From: Clostridia bacterium
Lineage (GTDB): Bacteria; Bacillota; Clostridia; TANB77; CAG-508
Assembly (NCBI GenBank): GCA_017456555.1
Contig: JAFTJF010000001.1
Span: 62,001 to 126,000, forward strand
Direction: 5' to 3'
DNA: 64,000 nt
The notes under the pieces are model-generated. The model worked only from the letters and a program-made list of their open reading frames with translations. It did not search any database and was not told where the DNA came from. Shown piece by piece: positions 20,124 to 30,303 of this stretch. The position numbers and the translations under genes are program-made. Numbering within the stretch: position 1 is the first letter of the stretch; each line of letters starts with the position of its first letter.

Positions 20124-22733
20124 TTATTTAATCATATCTTTTAATTTAACAAGAGTATTTAATGCTTCAATTGGAGTAAGTTCATTTATGTTTATTTTAT
20201 CAAGTTCATGAGAGATATCTGCAAATTTAACATCAAACAAATCAAATTGTCCTTCTACTTGTTTTTTAGCTTCTTTTTCTTCTTTAACTTTTACTCCGCC
20301 TCTTTCCAAAGAACGAAGAATTTTGTTTGCTCTAGTTACAACTGTTCTTGGAACTCCTGCAAGTTTTGCAACATGAATACCATAACTTTCATCAGTTCCA
20401 CCTTCAACAATTTTTCTTAAGAAAATTACATCTTCACCTTTTTCTTTTACAGCTACAGAATAATTTTTTACTCCTTCTACAGATTCTTCAAGCTGTAATA
20501 ATTCATGATAATGTGTTGCAAATAATGTTTTACACCCAATTTTTTCTTTATCTGCAATATATTCAGCAACTGCCCAAGCAATTGAAAGTCCATCATAAGT
20601 AGATGTTCCTCTTCCGATTTCATCTAAAATTACTAAACTTTTTGGAGTAGCATCTTTTAAGATATTAGCAACTTCATTCATTTCAACCATAAAAGTACTT
20701 TGTCCACTACTTAAATCATCAGAAGCTCCAACTCTTGTAAAGATTTTATCTACAATTCCTATAGTTGCCTCTTCTGCTGGAACAAAACTTCCAATTTGAG
20801 CCATTAAAGCAATAATTGCAACTTGTCTCATATATGTAGATTTACCAGCCATATTAGGACCAGTAATAATTGATACTCTGGTATTTTCGCAATCCAAATA
20901 TGTATCGTTTTCAACAAATATCCCGTCCTCTACCATTTTTTCAACAACTGGATGACGTCCACCTTTTATATCTAAAACATCTCCATCATTTACTGTTGGA
21001 CATACATAATTATTATTTTCCGCTACAATAGCTAAACTTAACAAAACATCAACATTTGCTATTGAGCTTGCAGAATTTTGAAGTCTTTCAATATTTCTTG
21101 CAATTTCAGTTCTAATTTTTGTAAATTCTTCATACTCTAAAGCTACAACTTTTTCTTCAGAGCCTAAAATTTTATCCTCAATAGCTTTTAATTCTTCTGT
21201 TATAAATCTTTCTGCTCCTGTTAAAGTTTGTTTTCTAATATAATCTTCTGGAACCATATTTAAGAAAGATCTTGTAATTTCAATATAGTATCCAAAAACT
21301 TTTGTATAACCAACTTTTAGATTTTTGATTCCTGTTTTTTCTTTTTCTTTAGCCTCTAAAGCTATAATCCAATTTTTTCCTTCTGTAGAAGCTGAGCGGT
21401 ATTCATCTATAAGTTCATTATATCCTTTTTTAATTATTCCACCTTCTTTAACGCTAATTGGTGGTTCATCAACAATTGCTTTTTCAATTAAGCCATGAAT
21501 GTCTTTTAACTCATCTAATCTTTCATAAAGTTTTTTAAGAAGTGGTGATGTTGCCATTCCTAAAATTTGTTTTAATTCTGGAAGATTTGAAAGTGAATTT
21601 CTTAGAGAAATCATATCTCTAGCATTTGCATTTCCATAAGAAATTTTTCCTGCTAGTCTTTCAATATCATAAACTTTTTTAAGAAGTTCTTGAATGTCAC
21701 CTCTAAGCATCATATTGTCTTTTAATTCTTTAACAGCTTCTAATCTTTCATTTATTTCTTCAACATTAAGAAGTGGATCATTAATCCATCTTCTTAAAAG
21801 TCTTCCACCCATTGATGTTGAAGTTTTATCTAATACCCAAATAAGGGTACCTTTTTTAGATTTATCTCTCATTCTTTCTGTTAATTCTAAACTTCTTCTA
21901 GCATTAATGTCTAATGCCATATATTTTCTCACTTCATAAACTTGAATTTTATTTAAATGTTCTAATTTTACTTTTTGTGTTTCTGTAAAATAATTTATTA
22001 ATCCATTAATTGCACAAACAATTAATTCTTCATCATAAAATTCTTCTTTAGGTTTATCAAAACCATCAACAATTGTATAAAGATTTAAAAGCATTTGAGT
22101 ATCATTTTCAAACATTTTATCATCTCTTACAGTAACAAAAGTATTGTTTCTATCTTTCATTATGTTTAATTCTTTTTCAGAATTTCCCATAGCTGTATTT
22201 ACAACAAGTTCTGCAGGAGAATATCTTGCATATTCATCTAATAATTTTTCGAAATTATTTTCAGGAAGTTTTATTTGTGTTGCATAAAAATCTCCTGTAC
22301 TAATATCGCAAATTCCAAGACCATAGTATAATCCTTTTTTTACAATACTCATAATGTAATTATTTTTCTTTTCTTCAAGCATATTATTTTCAATAACAGT
22401 ACCTGGAGTTACAACTCTAATTACATCTCTTTTTACTATTCCTTTTGTTGTTTTAGGATCTTCTAATTGTTCACAAATAGCTACTTTATAGCCTTTTGCA
22501 ATTAGTCTTGATAAATATATTTCAACTGCATGATGAGGAATTCCGCACATTGGTGCTTTTTCTTCCATTCCACAAGCTTTTCCTGTTAAAGTAATTTCTA
22601 GTTCTCTTGATGCAACAATAGCATCATCAAAAAACATTTCATAAAAATCTCCTAATCTATAAAATAGGATACAATCTTTATATTGTTCTTTAGTTGCTAA
22701 ATAGCTTTGCATCATAGGTGAATATTCTGCCAT
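20124..22733 (-). CDS. mutS: DNA mismatch repair protein MutS
   Basis: Recognises mismatches and small loops. The 869-residue length is normal for MutS1. The mismatch-contact FYE motif is in RLGDFYEMFFDDA near residue 32. The ATPase shows Walker A TGPNMAGKST (about 620), the DLSSGQSTFMVEMNE signature and Walker B LVILDEIGRGTST. The C-terminus has the helix INELTPIEALNTL. mutL is not in the window. Confidence 0.98.
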   Translation of the reverse strand: MAEYSPMMQSYLATKEQYKDCILFYRLGDFYEMFFDDAIVASRELEITLTGKACGMEEKAPMCGIPHHAVEIYLSRLIAKGYKVAICEQLEDPKTTKGIVKRDVIRVVTPGTVIENNMLEEKKNNYIMSIVKKGLYYGLGICDISTGDFYATQIKLPENNFEKLLDEYARYSPAELVVNTAMGNSEKELNIMKDRNNTFVTVRDDKMFENDTQMLLNLYTIVDGFDKPKEEFYDEELIVCAINGLINYFTETQKVKLEHLNKIQVYEVRKYMALDINARRSLELTERMRDKSKKGTLIWVLDKTSTSMGGRLLRRWINDPLLNVEEINERLEAVKELKDNMMLRGDIQELLKKVYDIERLAGKISYGNANARDMISLRNSLSNLPELKQILGMATSPLLKKLYERLDELKDIHGLIEKAIVDEPPISVKEGGIIKKGYNELIDEYRSASTEGKNWIIALEAKEKEKTGIKNLKVGYTKVFGYYIEITRSFLNMVPEDYIRKQTLTGAERFITEELKAIEDKILGSEEKVVALEYEEFTKIRTEIARNIERLQNSASSIANVDVLLSLAIVAENNNYVCPTVNDGDVLDIKGGRHPVVEKMVEDGIFVENDTYLDCENTRVSIITGPNMAGKSTYMRQVAIIALMAQIGSFVPAEEATIGIVDKIFTRVGASDDLSSGQSTFMVEMNEVANILKDATPKSLVILDEIGRGTSTYDGLSIAWAVAEYIADKEKIGCKTLFATHYHELLQLEESVEGVKNYSVAVKEKGEDVIFLRKIVEGGTDESYGIHVAKLAGVPRTVVTRANKILRSLERGGVKVKEEKEAKKQVEGQFDLFDVKFADISHELDKININELTPIEALNTLVKLKDMIK

Positions 22734-22798
22734 TTTTTCTACTTCCTTTTCTTCTATATCTCTTAGTTTATTTATCTTTTGCTCATTTTATAATTTAA

Positions 22799-23350
22799 TT
22801 ATTTTTTATATTTAGCCTTTAAATCTTCTAAATCAATTTCATCTTCTTCGTCTTCAAAAGCTTCAATATCATTTAGTATAATATCTTTTATTTGATCTTT
22901 CAAATCATTTTTTATAAAAAATTCTAATCTTTTTTCAAAATAATCTGTGTTAAATGTTAAAATTTCACAATCAACTTTTAGCATATTCATTAAATCTTTT
23001 TCTGACATTAAAATTTTTAATAATTTATAATTTTCACTCATTGTTTTATCAGAAGTACTAAGTAATTCCGGATTTATTTCAAGAGTTCTAGCAATGTTTT
23101 CTAATTTTATATTTTTAAGAAAATTGATATTATTTTTAACAGTTTCTAAAGTAGTTGTTAAAAATAATGGATTTTCATTTATAATCATTTCTATACCTTC
23201 TTGAGGTACACCAGTCTTTGTTAAAAATTTAATTTTTTCATATAATGATTCAATATCTTTTTCGTTATCTACATATGCTAAGATTTCATTTTGAAGACTC
23301 TCATCATAATTTAATTCTTCAAAATATTTTTTTAATTCTTCTTTTTTCAT
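22799..23350 (-). CDS. Helical-repeat protein resembling mTERF repeats
   Basis: 183 residues, all predicted helical, acidic C-terminus. Three tandem units of about 35 residues can be lined up: GVPQEGIEMIINENPLFL..., KLENIARTLEINPELLS... and KDLMNMLKVDCEILTF.... The first two keep a central NP-x-(F/L)-L turn like the mTERF repeats of organelle nucleic-acid-binding proteins. The gene lies between miaB and mutS on the same strand. Family membership is an inference from the repeat pattern; a generic helical solenoid is the alternative. Confidence 0.45.
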   Translation of the reverse strand: MKKEELKKYFEELNYDESLQNEILAYVDNEKDIESLYEKIKFLTKTGVPQEGIEMIINENPLFLTTTLETVKNNINFLKNIKLENIARTLEINPELLSTSDKTMSENYKLLKILMSEKDLMNMLKVDCEILTFNTDYFEKRLEFFIKNDLKDQIKDIILNDIEAFEDEEDEIDLEDLKAKYKK

Positions 23351-23440
23351 TTTAAACTTTTCCTTTAATAATTTTATTATTAATATATTTTTATAATTTA
23401 ATTAGTTTCTTTTAATAATTTAAAACAATCTAATCTTTAA

Positions 23441-24817
23441 TTAATCATTAATAATTTCACCTTTTAAATACCATTTATGTGCTTCTAGTATTTTTACTGA
23501 AACAATATCTCCTGGTTTCTTTTCTGAATGAGGTTCAAAAATAACAACTTTGTTTGTTGAAGTTCTACCTTCTAACATATTTTCATTATTTTTGCTTTTA
23601 CCTTCTATTAAAAGTTTTTGAACTGTATTTAAATATTTCTCATTATTTTCATCAACTCTAGATTCATATAATTCTTTTAATTTATCAAATCTAACATGTT
23701 TTACTTCTTCTGGAACTTGGTCTTCTCTTTCAGCTGCAACTGTTCCTTCTCTTTTTGAATATATAAACATAAATATTTGTTCAAAATTAATCTCTCTAAC
23801 AACATCTAAAGTATCTTCAAATTCCTCGTCTGTTTCTCCTGGGAAACCTACAATAATATCTGTTGATAAAACTAATCCTGGAATTCTTTCAAGCATCTTT
23901 TTAGCTAATGTTAAATATTGTTCTTTAGTATACTTTCTATTCATTTCTTTTAAAACTTTAGTATTTCCAGCTTGAAGTGGAAGATGAACTATTCTTGTTA
24001 TTTTTTCATTATTTGCAATTACATCGATTACGTCATCTGTAAAGTCTTTTGGATGAGGAGAAATAAAGTTTACTCTCTCAATCCCTTCAACTTTACAAAC
24101 TTCATTTAAAAGTTCTGCAAAATTTTTAATTTTATCATTTCCTTTATAAGAATTAACGTTTTGACCTAAAAGAGTAATTTCTTTATAACCTTCTTCTGCT
24201 AATCCTCTTACTTCCTCTAAAATTAATTCTGGTTCTCTACTTCTTTCTCTTCCTCTTACATAAGGAACTATGCAATAAGAGCAAAAATTATTACAACCAT
24301 ACATTATAGTTACTGAAGCTTTATAATCGCTATTTCTTTTTATTGGTAATCCCTCATAAATTTCACCATCTATATCTATAACATCTTTTACTTTTTTATT
24401 TTCAATTATTGCTTTATATATATTTTCTGGAAGATTTTGCATTGTATGTGTTCCAAAAATTACATTAACAAATGGATAACTTTTCTTTATTTTTTCAAGC
24501 ATTCCTGGTTCTTGCATCATACAACCACCAATTGCTAAAATTACATTTTTTGATTCTTTTAATTTTTTTACTTCACCAATTTTTCCGAATAATCTTTCTT
24601 CTGCATTTTCTCTAACACAACAAGTATTAAAAACAATTAAATCTGCTTCTTTATAATCTTCAATATATTGATATTGCATTTTTTCAAGCATTCCAGCAAT
24701 TTTTTCAGAATCATTTTCATTTAATTGACATCCCATTGTTAAAATAGAATATTTTAAGTTTTTTCCAACATTTTCTTTGTTTACTAATTCTATAAATTTC
24801 TCTTGATTTTCTTGCAT
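23441..24817 (-). CDS. miaB: tRNA-2-methylthio-N6-dimethylallyladenosine synthase MiaB
   Basis: Radical SAM methylthiotransferase that adds a methylthio group to i6A37 of tRNA. About 458 residues: N-terminal UPF0004 domain with three Cys (GCQLNENDSE, NTCCVRENAEE, GGCMMQEPG), radical SAM CxxxCxxC in YGCNNFCSYC (about residue 178), and a C-terminal TRAM domain with GRTSTNKVVIF. A TTG at 24832 extends the frame, but GGAGG lies 8 bases before the ATG at 24817, so I choose that start. Confidence 0.95.
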   Translation of the reverse strand: MQENQEKFIELVNKENVGKNLKYSILTMGCQLNENDSEKIAGMLEKMQYQYIEDYKEADLIVFNTCCVRENAEERLFGKIGEVKKLKESKNVILAIGGCMMQEPGMLEKIKKSYPFVNVIFGTHTMQNLPENIYKAIIENKKVKDVIDIDGEIYEGLPIKRNSDYKASVTIMYGCNNFCSYCIVPYVRGRERSREPELILEEVRGLAEEGYKEITLLGQNVNSYKGNDKIKNFAELLNEVCKVEGIERVNFISPHPKDFTDDVIDVIANNEKITRIVHLPLQAGNTKVLKEMNRKYTKEQYLTLAKKMLERIPGLVLSTDIIVGFPGETDEEFEDTLDVVREINFEQIFMFIYSKREGTVAAEREDQVPEEVKHVRFDKLKELYESRVDENNEKYLNTVQKLLIEGKSKNNENMLEGRTSTNKVVIFEPHSEKKPGDIVSVKILEAHKWYLKGEIIND

Positions 24818-24843
24818 TTTTATTTCCTCCAAATACCTGTAAT

Positions 24844-24872
24844 ATTTTATAACATTTTAATGCATTTTTCAA
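24844..24872 (-). promoter_or_regulatory. Promoter of miaB
   Basis: TTGAAA (24867-24872) and TAAAAT (24844-24849), spacing 17, just upstream of the miaB ribosome site. Confidence 0.5.
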
Positions 24873-24941
24873 GATTTTTATAAGCTTATAAATAGTTTTA
24901 TTTTAAATATTTTATTTATTTTTTAAAAATATTAATATTTA

Positions 24942-24971
24942 TTGTTTTTTTAATTTATTTTATTATATAAT
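24942..24971 (+). promoter_or_regulatory. Promoter of the J-domain gene
   Basis: TTGTTT (24942-24947) and TATAAT (24966-24971), spacing 18, in an AT-only stretch. It is divergent from the miaB promoter. Confidence 0.5.
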
Positions 24972-25024
24972 TAGAATAAGGATTTTATTTGAAATAATTA
25001 ATATAATTTGAAACGAGGAAGATT

Positions 25025-25897
25025 ATGAATCACTATGAAACTCTTGGCATTAAAAGAACTGCAAGCCAAGCAGAAATTAAAGATGCTTATAAAGCTTTAG
25101 TTAAAAAATATCATCCAGATGTTTATGCTGGTGATAAAACTTTTGCTGAGAAAAAAATAAAAGAAATCAATGCTGCATATGATGTTTTATCAGATCTTTT
25201 GCAAAAACAACAATATGATGATGAAACTTTCGGAAATACTGCAACTTATTCTTATACACCGCCAAGTCATTCATATACAGTTCAAGAACGACCATATAAT
25301 AGTTCAAATTATTCTTATACTACTAAACGTCGTGCACCTAGCAATTCGAAATATTCTTATGAAAATTATAAGAAAAATTATAGAACTTCTAGTTATGAAT
25401 ATGAAAAAAGATATACTGATTACCATCGTTCAAAAACACCAAATTCTAACTACACTTATGGTAATTCAAAAATAAATGACATGCATGACAATATTACTAA
25501 TAACATCTCAGGTAAATTTGATGGTTTAAATTTTAAAAATAAAGCATTAATTATATTAGCAATATTTATTTTATATTTAATTATGTTTGTATCAACTTAT
25601 ATGCAAATGAATTCTGTTTTAAATGGTCAACGTTCAGGAACAATCCTAAACACCAAAGAAACAACATCTTCTCAAGAACAAGAATACGAAGAAGAACCAG
25701 AAGAAGTTGAAACAACAAAAAATAATTCTACAACGAGCACCATTTCTAGAGAAGATTTCGATATAAATGATTTTTATACAGATGAGCAATTAAGAGAAGT
25801 TTACAATGAAGGTTATAATACCTCTTTTGAAACATTCTCCGAATTCAAAGAATTTTTTGAAGATTTTGTTTATGAATATTATTCTTCAATATATTAA
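25025..25897 (+). CDS. Membrane-anchored J-domain protein
   Basis: 290 residues. An N-terminal J domain (residues 1-65) carries the HPD tripeptide in [10 protein letters not shown], which stimulates DnaK-type ATPases. A low-complexity Tyr/Ser/Lys-rich linker (about 75-155) follows, then one membrane helix (about 183-203, [20 protein letters not shown]), an acidic Glu/Thr stretch and an acidic C-terminal tail. It lacks the G/F, zinc-finger and client-binding domains of DnaJ, so it is a class C J-protein likely to recruit Hsp70 to the membrane. The client is unknown. Separated by 52 bases from asd on the same strand. Confidence 0.8.
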   Translation: MNHYETLGIKRTASQAEIKDAYKALVKKYHPDVYAGDKTFAEKKIKEINAAYDVLSDLLQKQQYDDETFGNTATYSYTPPSHSYTVQERPYNSSNYSYTTKRRAPSNSKYSYENYKKNYRTSSYEYEKRYTDYHRSKTPNSNYTYGNSKINDMHDNITNNISGKFDGLNFKNKALIILAIFILYLIMFVSTYMQMNSVLNGQRSGTILNTKETTSSQEQEYEEEPEEVETTKNNSTTSTISREDFDINDFYTDEQLREVYNEGYNTSFETFSEFKEFFEDFVYEYYSSIY

Positions 25898-25949
25898 TTA
25901 AAACATTATTAAAATTTATTATAAAAGACTAATCATAAAGGAGGTCATA

Positions 25950-26948
25950 ATGAAAGAATACAAAATAGCTGTTGTAGGTGCAACAGGACTTGTTGGAAGG
26001 AAAGTTATAGAAGTATTAGAAGAATACCAACTACCTATTTCTAGCTGCGAATTTTTTGCTAGCAGAAAATCTGCTGGAACTGATTTTTATTTTAATGGAA
26101 AAAGATGTCTTGTAAAAGAATTAAAAGAAACATCTTTTGATGAAGGTTTTGATTTTGCAATATTTACTGCAGGTGGAGAAGTTTCAAAGCAATATGCTCC
26201 AATTGCTGTTCAAAAAGGATGTATTGTAATTGATAACAGTAGCGCATTTAGAATGGATCCAAACGTTCCTCTTGTTGTTCCAGAAGTTAATCCAGAAGAA
26301 ATTTTAAATAATAATGGAATAATCGCAAATCCAAACTGTTCTACAATTCAAGCAGTTCTTCCTCTAAAAGTTTTAGATGAAAAATACTCAATAAAAAGAA
26401 TTGTTTATTCAACTTATCAAGCTGTATCTGGTGCTGGACATGAAGGTGTTAGTGATTTAGAAAGAGGTCTTCAAGGGGAAGAACCAAAAAAATTCCCTTA
26501 CCAAATAGTCAATAATTGTATTCCTCATATTGATTCATTCCTTGAAAATGGATATACCAAAGAAGAAGAAAAAATGATAAATGAAACAAGAAAAATTCTA
26601 AAAAAACCAGATTTAAAAATTACTGCAACTACTGTTAGAGTTCCTGTTATTAATTCTCACAGTGAATCTATAAATGTTGAATTTGAAAATCAGTTTGATT
26701 TAGAGGAATTAAAAAATGTTTTAAAAAATGCTCCTGGAGTTATTGTTCAAGATGATATTAAAAATAATATCTACCCTCTTGCAACTTCTGCAACAGGTCA
26801 TGACGAAACTTTTGTTGGAAGAATTAGAAGAGATTTTAGTGTTGAATCTGGAATCAATTTCTGGTGTGTTTCTGATAACATTAGAAAAGGAGCAGCATCA
26901 AATGCAGTCCAAATAGTAAAAAAATTAATTGAAAATGACAATAATTAA
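25950..26948 (+). CDS. asd: Aspartate-semialdehyde dehydrogenase
   Basis: Reduces aspartyl phosphate to aspartate semialdehyde with NADPH, feeding lysine/diaminopimelate, threonine and methionine synthesis. The 332-residue protein has the nucleotide-binding GATGLVGRKV (residues 10-19), the catalytic cysteine in NPNCSTIQ (about residue 130), the STYQAVSGAG segment (about 153-162) and a histidine region RVPVINSHSES. ATG after AAAGGAGG. A bidirectional terminator follows. Confidence 0.96.
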   Translation: MKEYKIAVVGATGLVGRKVIEVLEEYQLPISSCEFFASRKSAGTDFYFNGKRCLVKELKETSFDEGFDFAIFTAGGEVSKQYAPIAVQKGCIVIDNSSAFRMDPNVPLVVPEVNPEEILNNNGIIANPNCSTIQAVLPLKVLDEKYSIKRIVYSTYQAVSGAGHEGVSDLERGLQGEEPKKFPYQIVNNCIPHIDSFLENGYTKEEEKMINETRKILKKPDLKITATTVRVPVINSHSESINVEFENQFDLEELKNVLKNAPGVIVQDDIKNNIYPLATSATGHDETFVGRIRRDFSVESGINFWCVSDNIRKGAASNAVQIVKKLIENDNN

Positions 26949-26984
26949 TTATCAAACTTTAATAATAAATTATATGTATAGACA

Positions 26985-27017
26985 AAAAACTCTAGAAATT
27001 TGGTTTCTAGAGTTTTT
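26985..27017. terminator. Bidirectional terminator between asd and the lipoprotein gene
   Basis: A 14-bp perfect stem (26985-26998 with 27004-27017), 5-base loop, with A and T runs on the two sides. It lies between convergent genes. Confidence 0.85.
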
Positions 27018-27078
27018 ACTTTTATATAGCCTTTAACTTTGAGTTTATTTTCACCAATAATTTATATTTCTCAACACT

Positions 27079-27777
27079 TTATATCTTTTCTATAAAACTA
27101 ACATATTTTATTTTCGTAAGTTCTAATTCTTCTATTTCAATAGCATTTCTTACTTCTCCAAGTAAAATATATACTTTATTTAAATTATGTGCATATTCTT
27201 TCATATAATCAACATCATCCATCATTTCTTTATATTTATTTTCTGCTAATCCTATTGTGGTTTTTGCATTTTCCCAATCATATAAACTCGAATAAGTAAA
27301 ACTTGAAACCACAAGAGATTTTAATTTTAATATATTTATTTCATTTTTATTTTCTGAATATTTTTCCATATAAGTTGGTAATAAAGAATATAAAAAACTG
27401 CTTTTTTCAAGTACTAAATTTATATCTCTATTAGTACATGCAATGCTTAAATCATTAATACCATTTCTAAATTCAATTATGTCTTCATTTGATATTTCAA
27501 TTTCTGTAAAATCTAAAATAATTGTATCTAGTACATTATTTAAATCTATGACACTATTTTCAATTTCTTGCCAATCCAATTCTTCTAATGAATTTCCATA
27601 TTCATTTTTGGCATACTTACTAAAAAATGTTAAAATTTTGTTTTCAATGTAACTAATTTCCTCATCAGTTTTTTCTTTAATTCCTTTATTCTCGTGTGCA
27701 TCCCAGCTACATCCCGTAAAAATTATCAAAGAAATCGCAATTAAACAAATCCAAATAAACTTTAAATTTTTAACCAT
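27079..27777 (-). CDS. Predicted lipoprotein, unknown function
   Basis: 232 residues. Basic N-terminus, a hydrophobic stretch and a lipobox-like IFTGC give a lipidated Cys23. The mature part is mostly helical and Glu/Asn-rich with no motif I recognise. Starts about 110 bases from a divergently oriented small gene. Confidence 0.6.
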   Translation of the reverse strand: MVKNLKFIWICLIAISLIIFTGCSWDAHENKGIKEKTDEEISYIENKILTFFSKYAKNEYGNSLEELDWQEIENSVIDLNNVLDTIILDFTEIEISNEDIIEFRNGINDLSIACTNRDINLVLEKSSFLYSLLPTYMEKYSENKNEINILKLKSLVVSSFTYSSLYDWENAKTTIGLAENKYKEMMDDVDYMKEYAHNLNKVYILLGEVRNAIEIEELELTKIKYVSFIEKI

Positions 27778-27887
27778 ATTAATCCTCCACTTCTATCATT
27801 TGTAATTATTAAAAAAATATACGTTTTGCATATTTTTTTATTATTAGAGAATAATATTATTAAAATTTAATTTAGGAATAAATAAAA

Positions 27888-28169
27888 ATGAAACCAACAA
27901 TAAATTTTTACAGTGAAAAACATGGTGAAATCAAACGTTTTCTTGACTTATATTATTCTTCACCTGAAACAATTAGTGATGAACTTATTTATAAAAAAGA
28001 ATTCGATAATCCAATTGATATGATTGATATTATAAGTTGTTTTGTTGATAATAATGATAAATTTCAAATTAACTTATGGATTAGCATTGACCCTAATGTT
28101 TATATTTGTGTTACAGACCATAATGTCGAGCATTTAATAAGATATTTATATGAGAGATTTCCTTCTTAA
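27888..28169 (+). CDS. Small protein of unknown function
   Basis: 93 residues, no membrane segment, with an alternating beta pattern (IDIISCFVD, KFQINLWISIDPNVYICVTD) ending in a helix (HLIRYLYERF). TAGGA lies before the ATG, and it has intergenic space and a terminator of its own, which supports a real single-gene unit. Length and strand pattern resemble small immunity-type or regulatory folds, but no function is claimed. Confidence 0.55.
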   Translation: MKPTINFYSEKHGEIKRFLDLYYSSPETISDELIYKKEFDNPIDMIDIISCFVDNNDKFQINLWISIDPNVYICVTDHNVEHLIRYLYERFPS

Positions 28170-28217
28170 AATCGAATTTACTTCTACTATTTTTTGTATA
28201 GCATCTTTTCAAAGCAT

Positions 28218-28260
28218 AAAAATAAGAACCAATATTTTTAAAATATTAGTTCTTATTTTT
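28218..28260. terminator. Bidirectional terminator before dtd
   Basis: Arms AAAAATAAGAAC (28218-28229) and GTTCTTATTTTT (28249-28260), with further pairing inside, between convergent genes. Confidence 0.85.
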
Positions 28261-28282
28261 TTCTCATATAATTATCAATTTA

Positions 28283-28738
28283 TTATTTTTCTTGATTTTC
28301 TTTTTCTAGAATTATTGTTACAGGTCCATCATTTACTAATGATACTTTCATATCTGCACCAAAAATTCCTTTTTCAATGTGAATTCCTTCTGATTCACAT
28401 TTTTTCAAGAAATATTCATATAAAGGTTCTGCTTTTTCTGGTCTTGCAGCTTCTATAAAACTTGGTCTATTACCACTACTCATGCTATCTGCATATAAAG
28501 TAAATTGTGAAATTATTAAAATCTCTCCACCTACATCTTTTACAGATAAATTCATTTTCCCGTTTTCATCTTCGAAAACTCTTAAATTGCATAATTTTCT
28601 TGCTAAAATATCTGCTTCTTTTTCAGTATCATGATGTGTTATACCACACAAAACCATAAAACCTTTATCAATTTTTCCTACAGTTTTTCCATCAACTTCA
28701 ACTTTTGAATTTAAAACTCTTTGTACTACTAATTTCAT
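28283..28738 (-). CDS. dtd: D-aminoacyl-tRNA deacylase
   Basis: Hydrolyses D-amino acids mischarged on tRNA. The 151-residue protein has the family motifs SQFTLYAD (about residues 77-84) and [10 protein letters not shown] near the C-terminus, which form the active site across the dimer. Starts 14 bases after the zinc-ribbon protein gene. Confidence 0.95.
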   Translation of the reverse strand: MKLVVQRVLNSKVEVDGKTVGKIDKGFMVLCGITHHDTEKEADILARKLCNLRVFEDENGKMNLSVKDVGGEILIISQFTLYADSMSSGNRPSFIEAARPEKAEPLYEYFLKKCESEGIHIEKGIFGADMKVSLVNDGPVTIILEKENQEK

Positions 28739-28752
28739 TTTTACTTTTCCTC

Positions 28753-29265
28753 TTAGTTGTTCTCTTGGTTGTTATTATTTTCTTCATGATGTTCTTCGTT
28801 GTTTTCATTTGAAGAATTTTCTGTATTTTCTACGTCATTAACTTCAATTACTTCAGCTTCTTTTGCTTCTGCTGGTTCTTCTTTTACTTCAACTTTTTCT
28901 TGTTTTGGTTGTTCTTTTCCACATTTACAACAAAAGCTATCTGATAAATCTAATTCTTCACCACAATTAACACATTTTTTTGCTTTTTTTAGTGCTAATA
29001 TTTCAGTTTCAATTTTTGCTATTTCATCTTTTGCTTTAGATATTTCATCACATTTTGCTGTTACTTCTTCTTTTGAAACATCTTTACCATCTTTTACTTC
29101 ATTGTAAACAATTTTTCCGATTTCAGTATATAAGTCGTCAATTTTGTTTTTTAAATCACTTATTTTTCCTTTTAATTTTAATTCTTCAGAAAGACTTGCT
29201 GCTTTTTCTTTTGTTACTTGATAAGTTTTACTTGCTTTTTTTCCTAGTTTGTCAAAAAAATTCAT
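28753..29265 (-). CDS. Coiled-coil protein with C4 zinc ribbon
   Basis: 170 residues. The first 95 form an amphipathic helical/coiled-coil region, followed by a zinc ribbon ([19 protein letters not shown], about residues 98-116) and a Glu/Asn-rich, probably disordered tail. Such zinc_ribbon_2-type proteins are common in Firmicutes with no fixed role. ATG after GGAGGA. Confidence 0.65.
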   Translation of the reverse strand: MNFFDKLGKKASKTYQVTKEKAASLSEELKLKGKISDLKNKIDDLYTEIGKIVYNEVKDGKDVSKEEVTAKCDEISKAKDEIAKIETEILALKKAKKCVNCGEELDLSDSFCCKCGKEQPKQEKVEVKEEPAEAKEAEVIEVNDVENTENSSNENNEEHHEENNNNQENN

Positions 29266-29316
29266 TTTATTTTTCCTCCTATATTATATTTTATTATTCC
29301 CAATAATTTATTGTTT

Positions 29317-30303
29317 CTATTCTTCTTTTAATGTTCTTGTCATTAAATTTTCAACAGCTGTTTTTGGATCTAATCCATTATATAAAACATCATAAACAGC
29401 ATTTACTATAGGCATTTCAACATTATATTTTTTCGCTAGTTTATAAGCCACATCTATGTTATCAACACTTTCAATTGTCATTCCAATTTGTTTTTTAGCT
29501 TCTTCTATAGAATATCCTTTTCCGATTAATTCTCCTGCTCTTCTGTTTCTGCTATGTGTACTTCCACAAGTTACTATTAAATCTCCAAGTCCTGTTAATC
29601 CATAAAATGTTTTTTCTTGTCCTCCCATTGCTGTTCCAAGTCTTGCGATTTCAACTAAACCTCTTGTTGCTAATGCAGCAAATGTGTTATCTCCTAAATT
29701 TAATCCAACAGAAACACCTGCACAAAAAGCAATAATATTTTTTAAAGCTGCTCCAAGTTCAACACCTCTAACATCTTTTGATGTATATAATCTCATTTTT
29801 GGACTTTTAAATGCTTCAACAACTTTTTCTTTTACTTCATCATCTTCAGAAGCAATTACTAAAGCTGTTGGAATATCTAAAGATACTTCTTCAGCATGAC
29901 TTGGTCCTGAAAGAATTCCATATTTTGTATTTGGTAATTCTTGTTTTATAACTTCATCTAATGTTAAATCTGTTCCTGCTTCAAATCCTTTTGAACACAT
30001 TATTAACATTTGATTTTCTTTTACTAAATCTTTGTATTGTACTAAAGTACTTCTAACAAATTTTGATGGTGTTACATGTAATATAATTTCTGCTCCATCT
30101 AAAACTTCTGCAAAATCTGTTGAGCAAACTATTCCATCAGGAACAACAGCTTTTGGTAAAAATATACATTTTTTATCATTATTAATTGATTTTTTTTCAT
30201 CTTCATTAAAAGACCATAATTTTACTTCATTACCATTATTTGCCAAATAAATTCCTAACGCTGCTCCCCAGCTTCCACTTCCTATTATTGCGATTTTTCT
30301 CAT
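29317..30303 (-). CDS. gpsA: Glycerol-3-phosphate dehydrogenase [NAD(P)+]
   Basis: Reduces dihydroxyacetone phosphate to glycerol 3-phosphate for phospholipid synthesis. 328 residues with Rossmann GSGSWGAALG (residues 8-17), the conserved SGPSHAEEV segment, and the C-terminal catalytic helix region KNIIAFCAGVSVG...NTFAALATRGL. Its start overlaps the plsY stop by one base (TAATG), so GpsA is translationally coupled to the enzyme that uses its product. Confidence 0.97.
   Translation of the reverse strand: MRKIAIIGSGSWGAALGIYLANNGNEVKLWSFNEDEKKSINNDKKCIFLPKAVVPDGIVCSTDFAEVLDGAEIILHVTPSKFVRSTLVQYKDLVKENQMLIMCSKGFEAGTDLTLDEVIKQELPNTKYGILSGPSHAEEVSLDIPTALVIASEDDEVKEKVVEAFKSPKMRLYTSKDVRGVELGAALKNIIAFCAGVSVGLNLGDNTFAALATRGLVEIARLGTAMGGQEKTFYGLTGLGDLIVTCGSTHSRNRRAGELIGKGYSIEEAKKQIGMTIESVDNIDVAYKLAKKYNVEMPIVNAVYDVLYNGLDPKTAVENLMTRTLKEE

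Noticed and set aside
27811-27839. Hairpin AAAAAAATAT/ATATTTTTTT as a terminator
   Set aside because: It lies between divergently transcribed genes, where no transcript needs ending, and is A/T only, so it is probably just promoter-region DNA.
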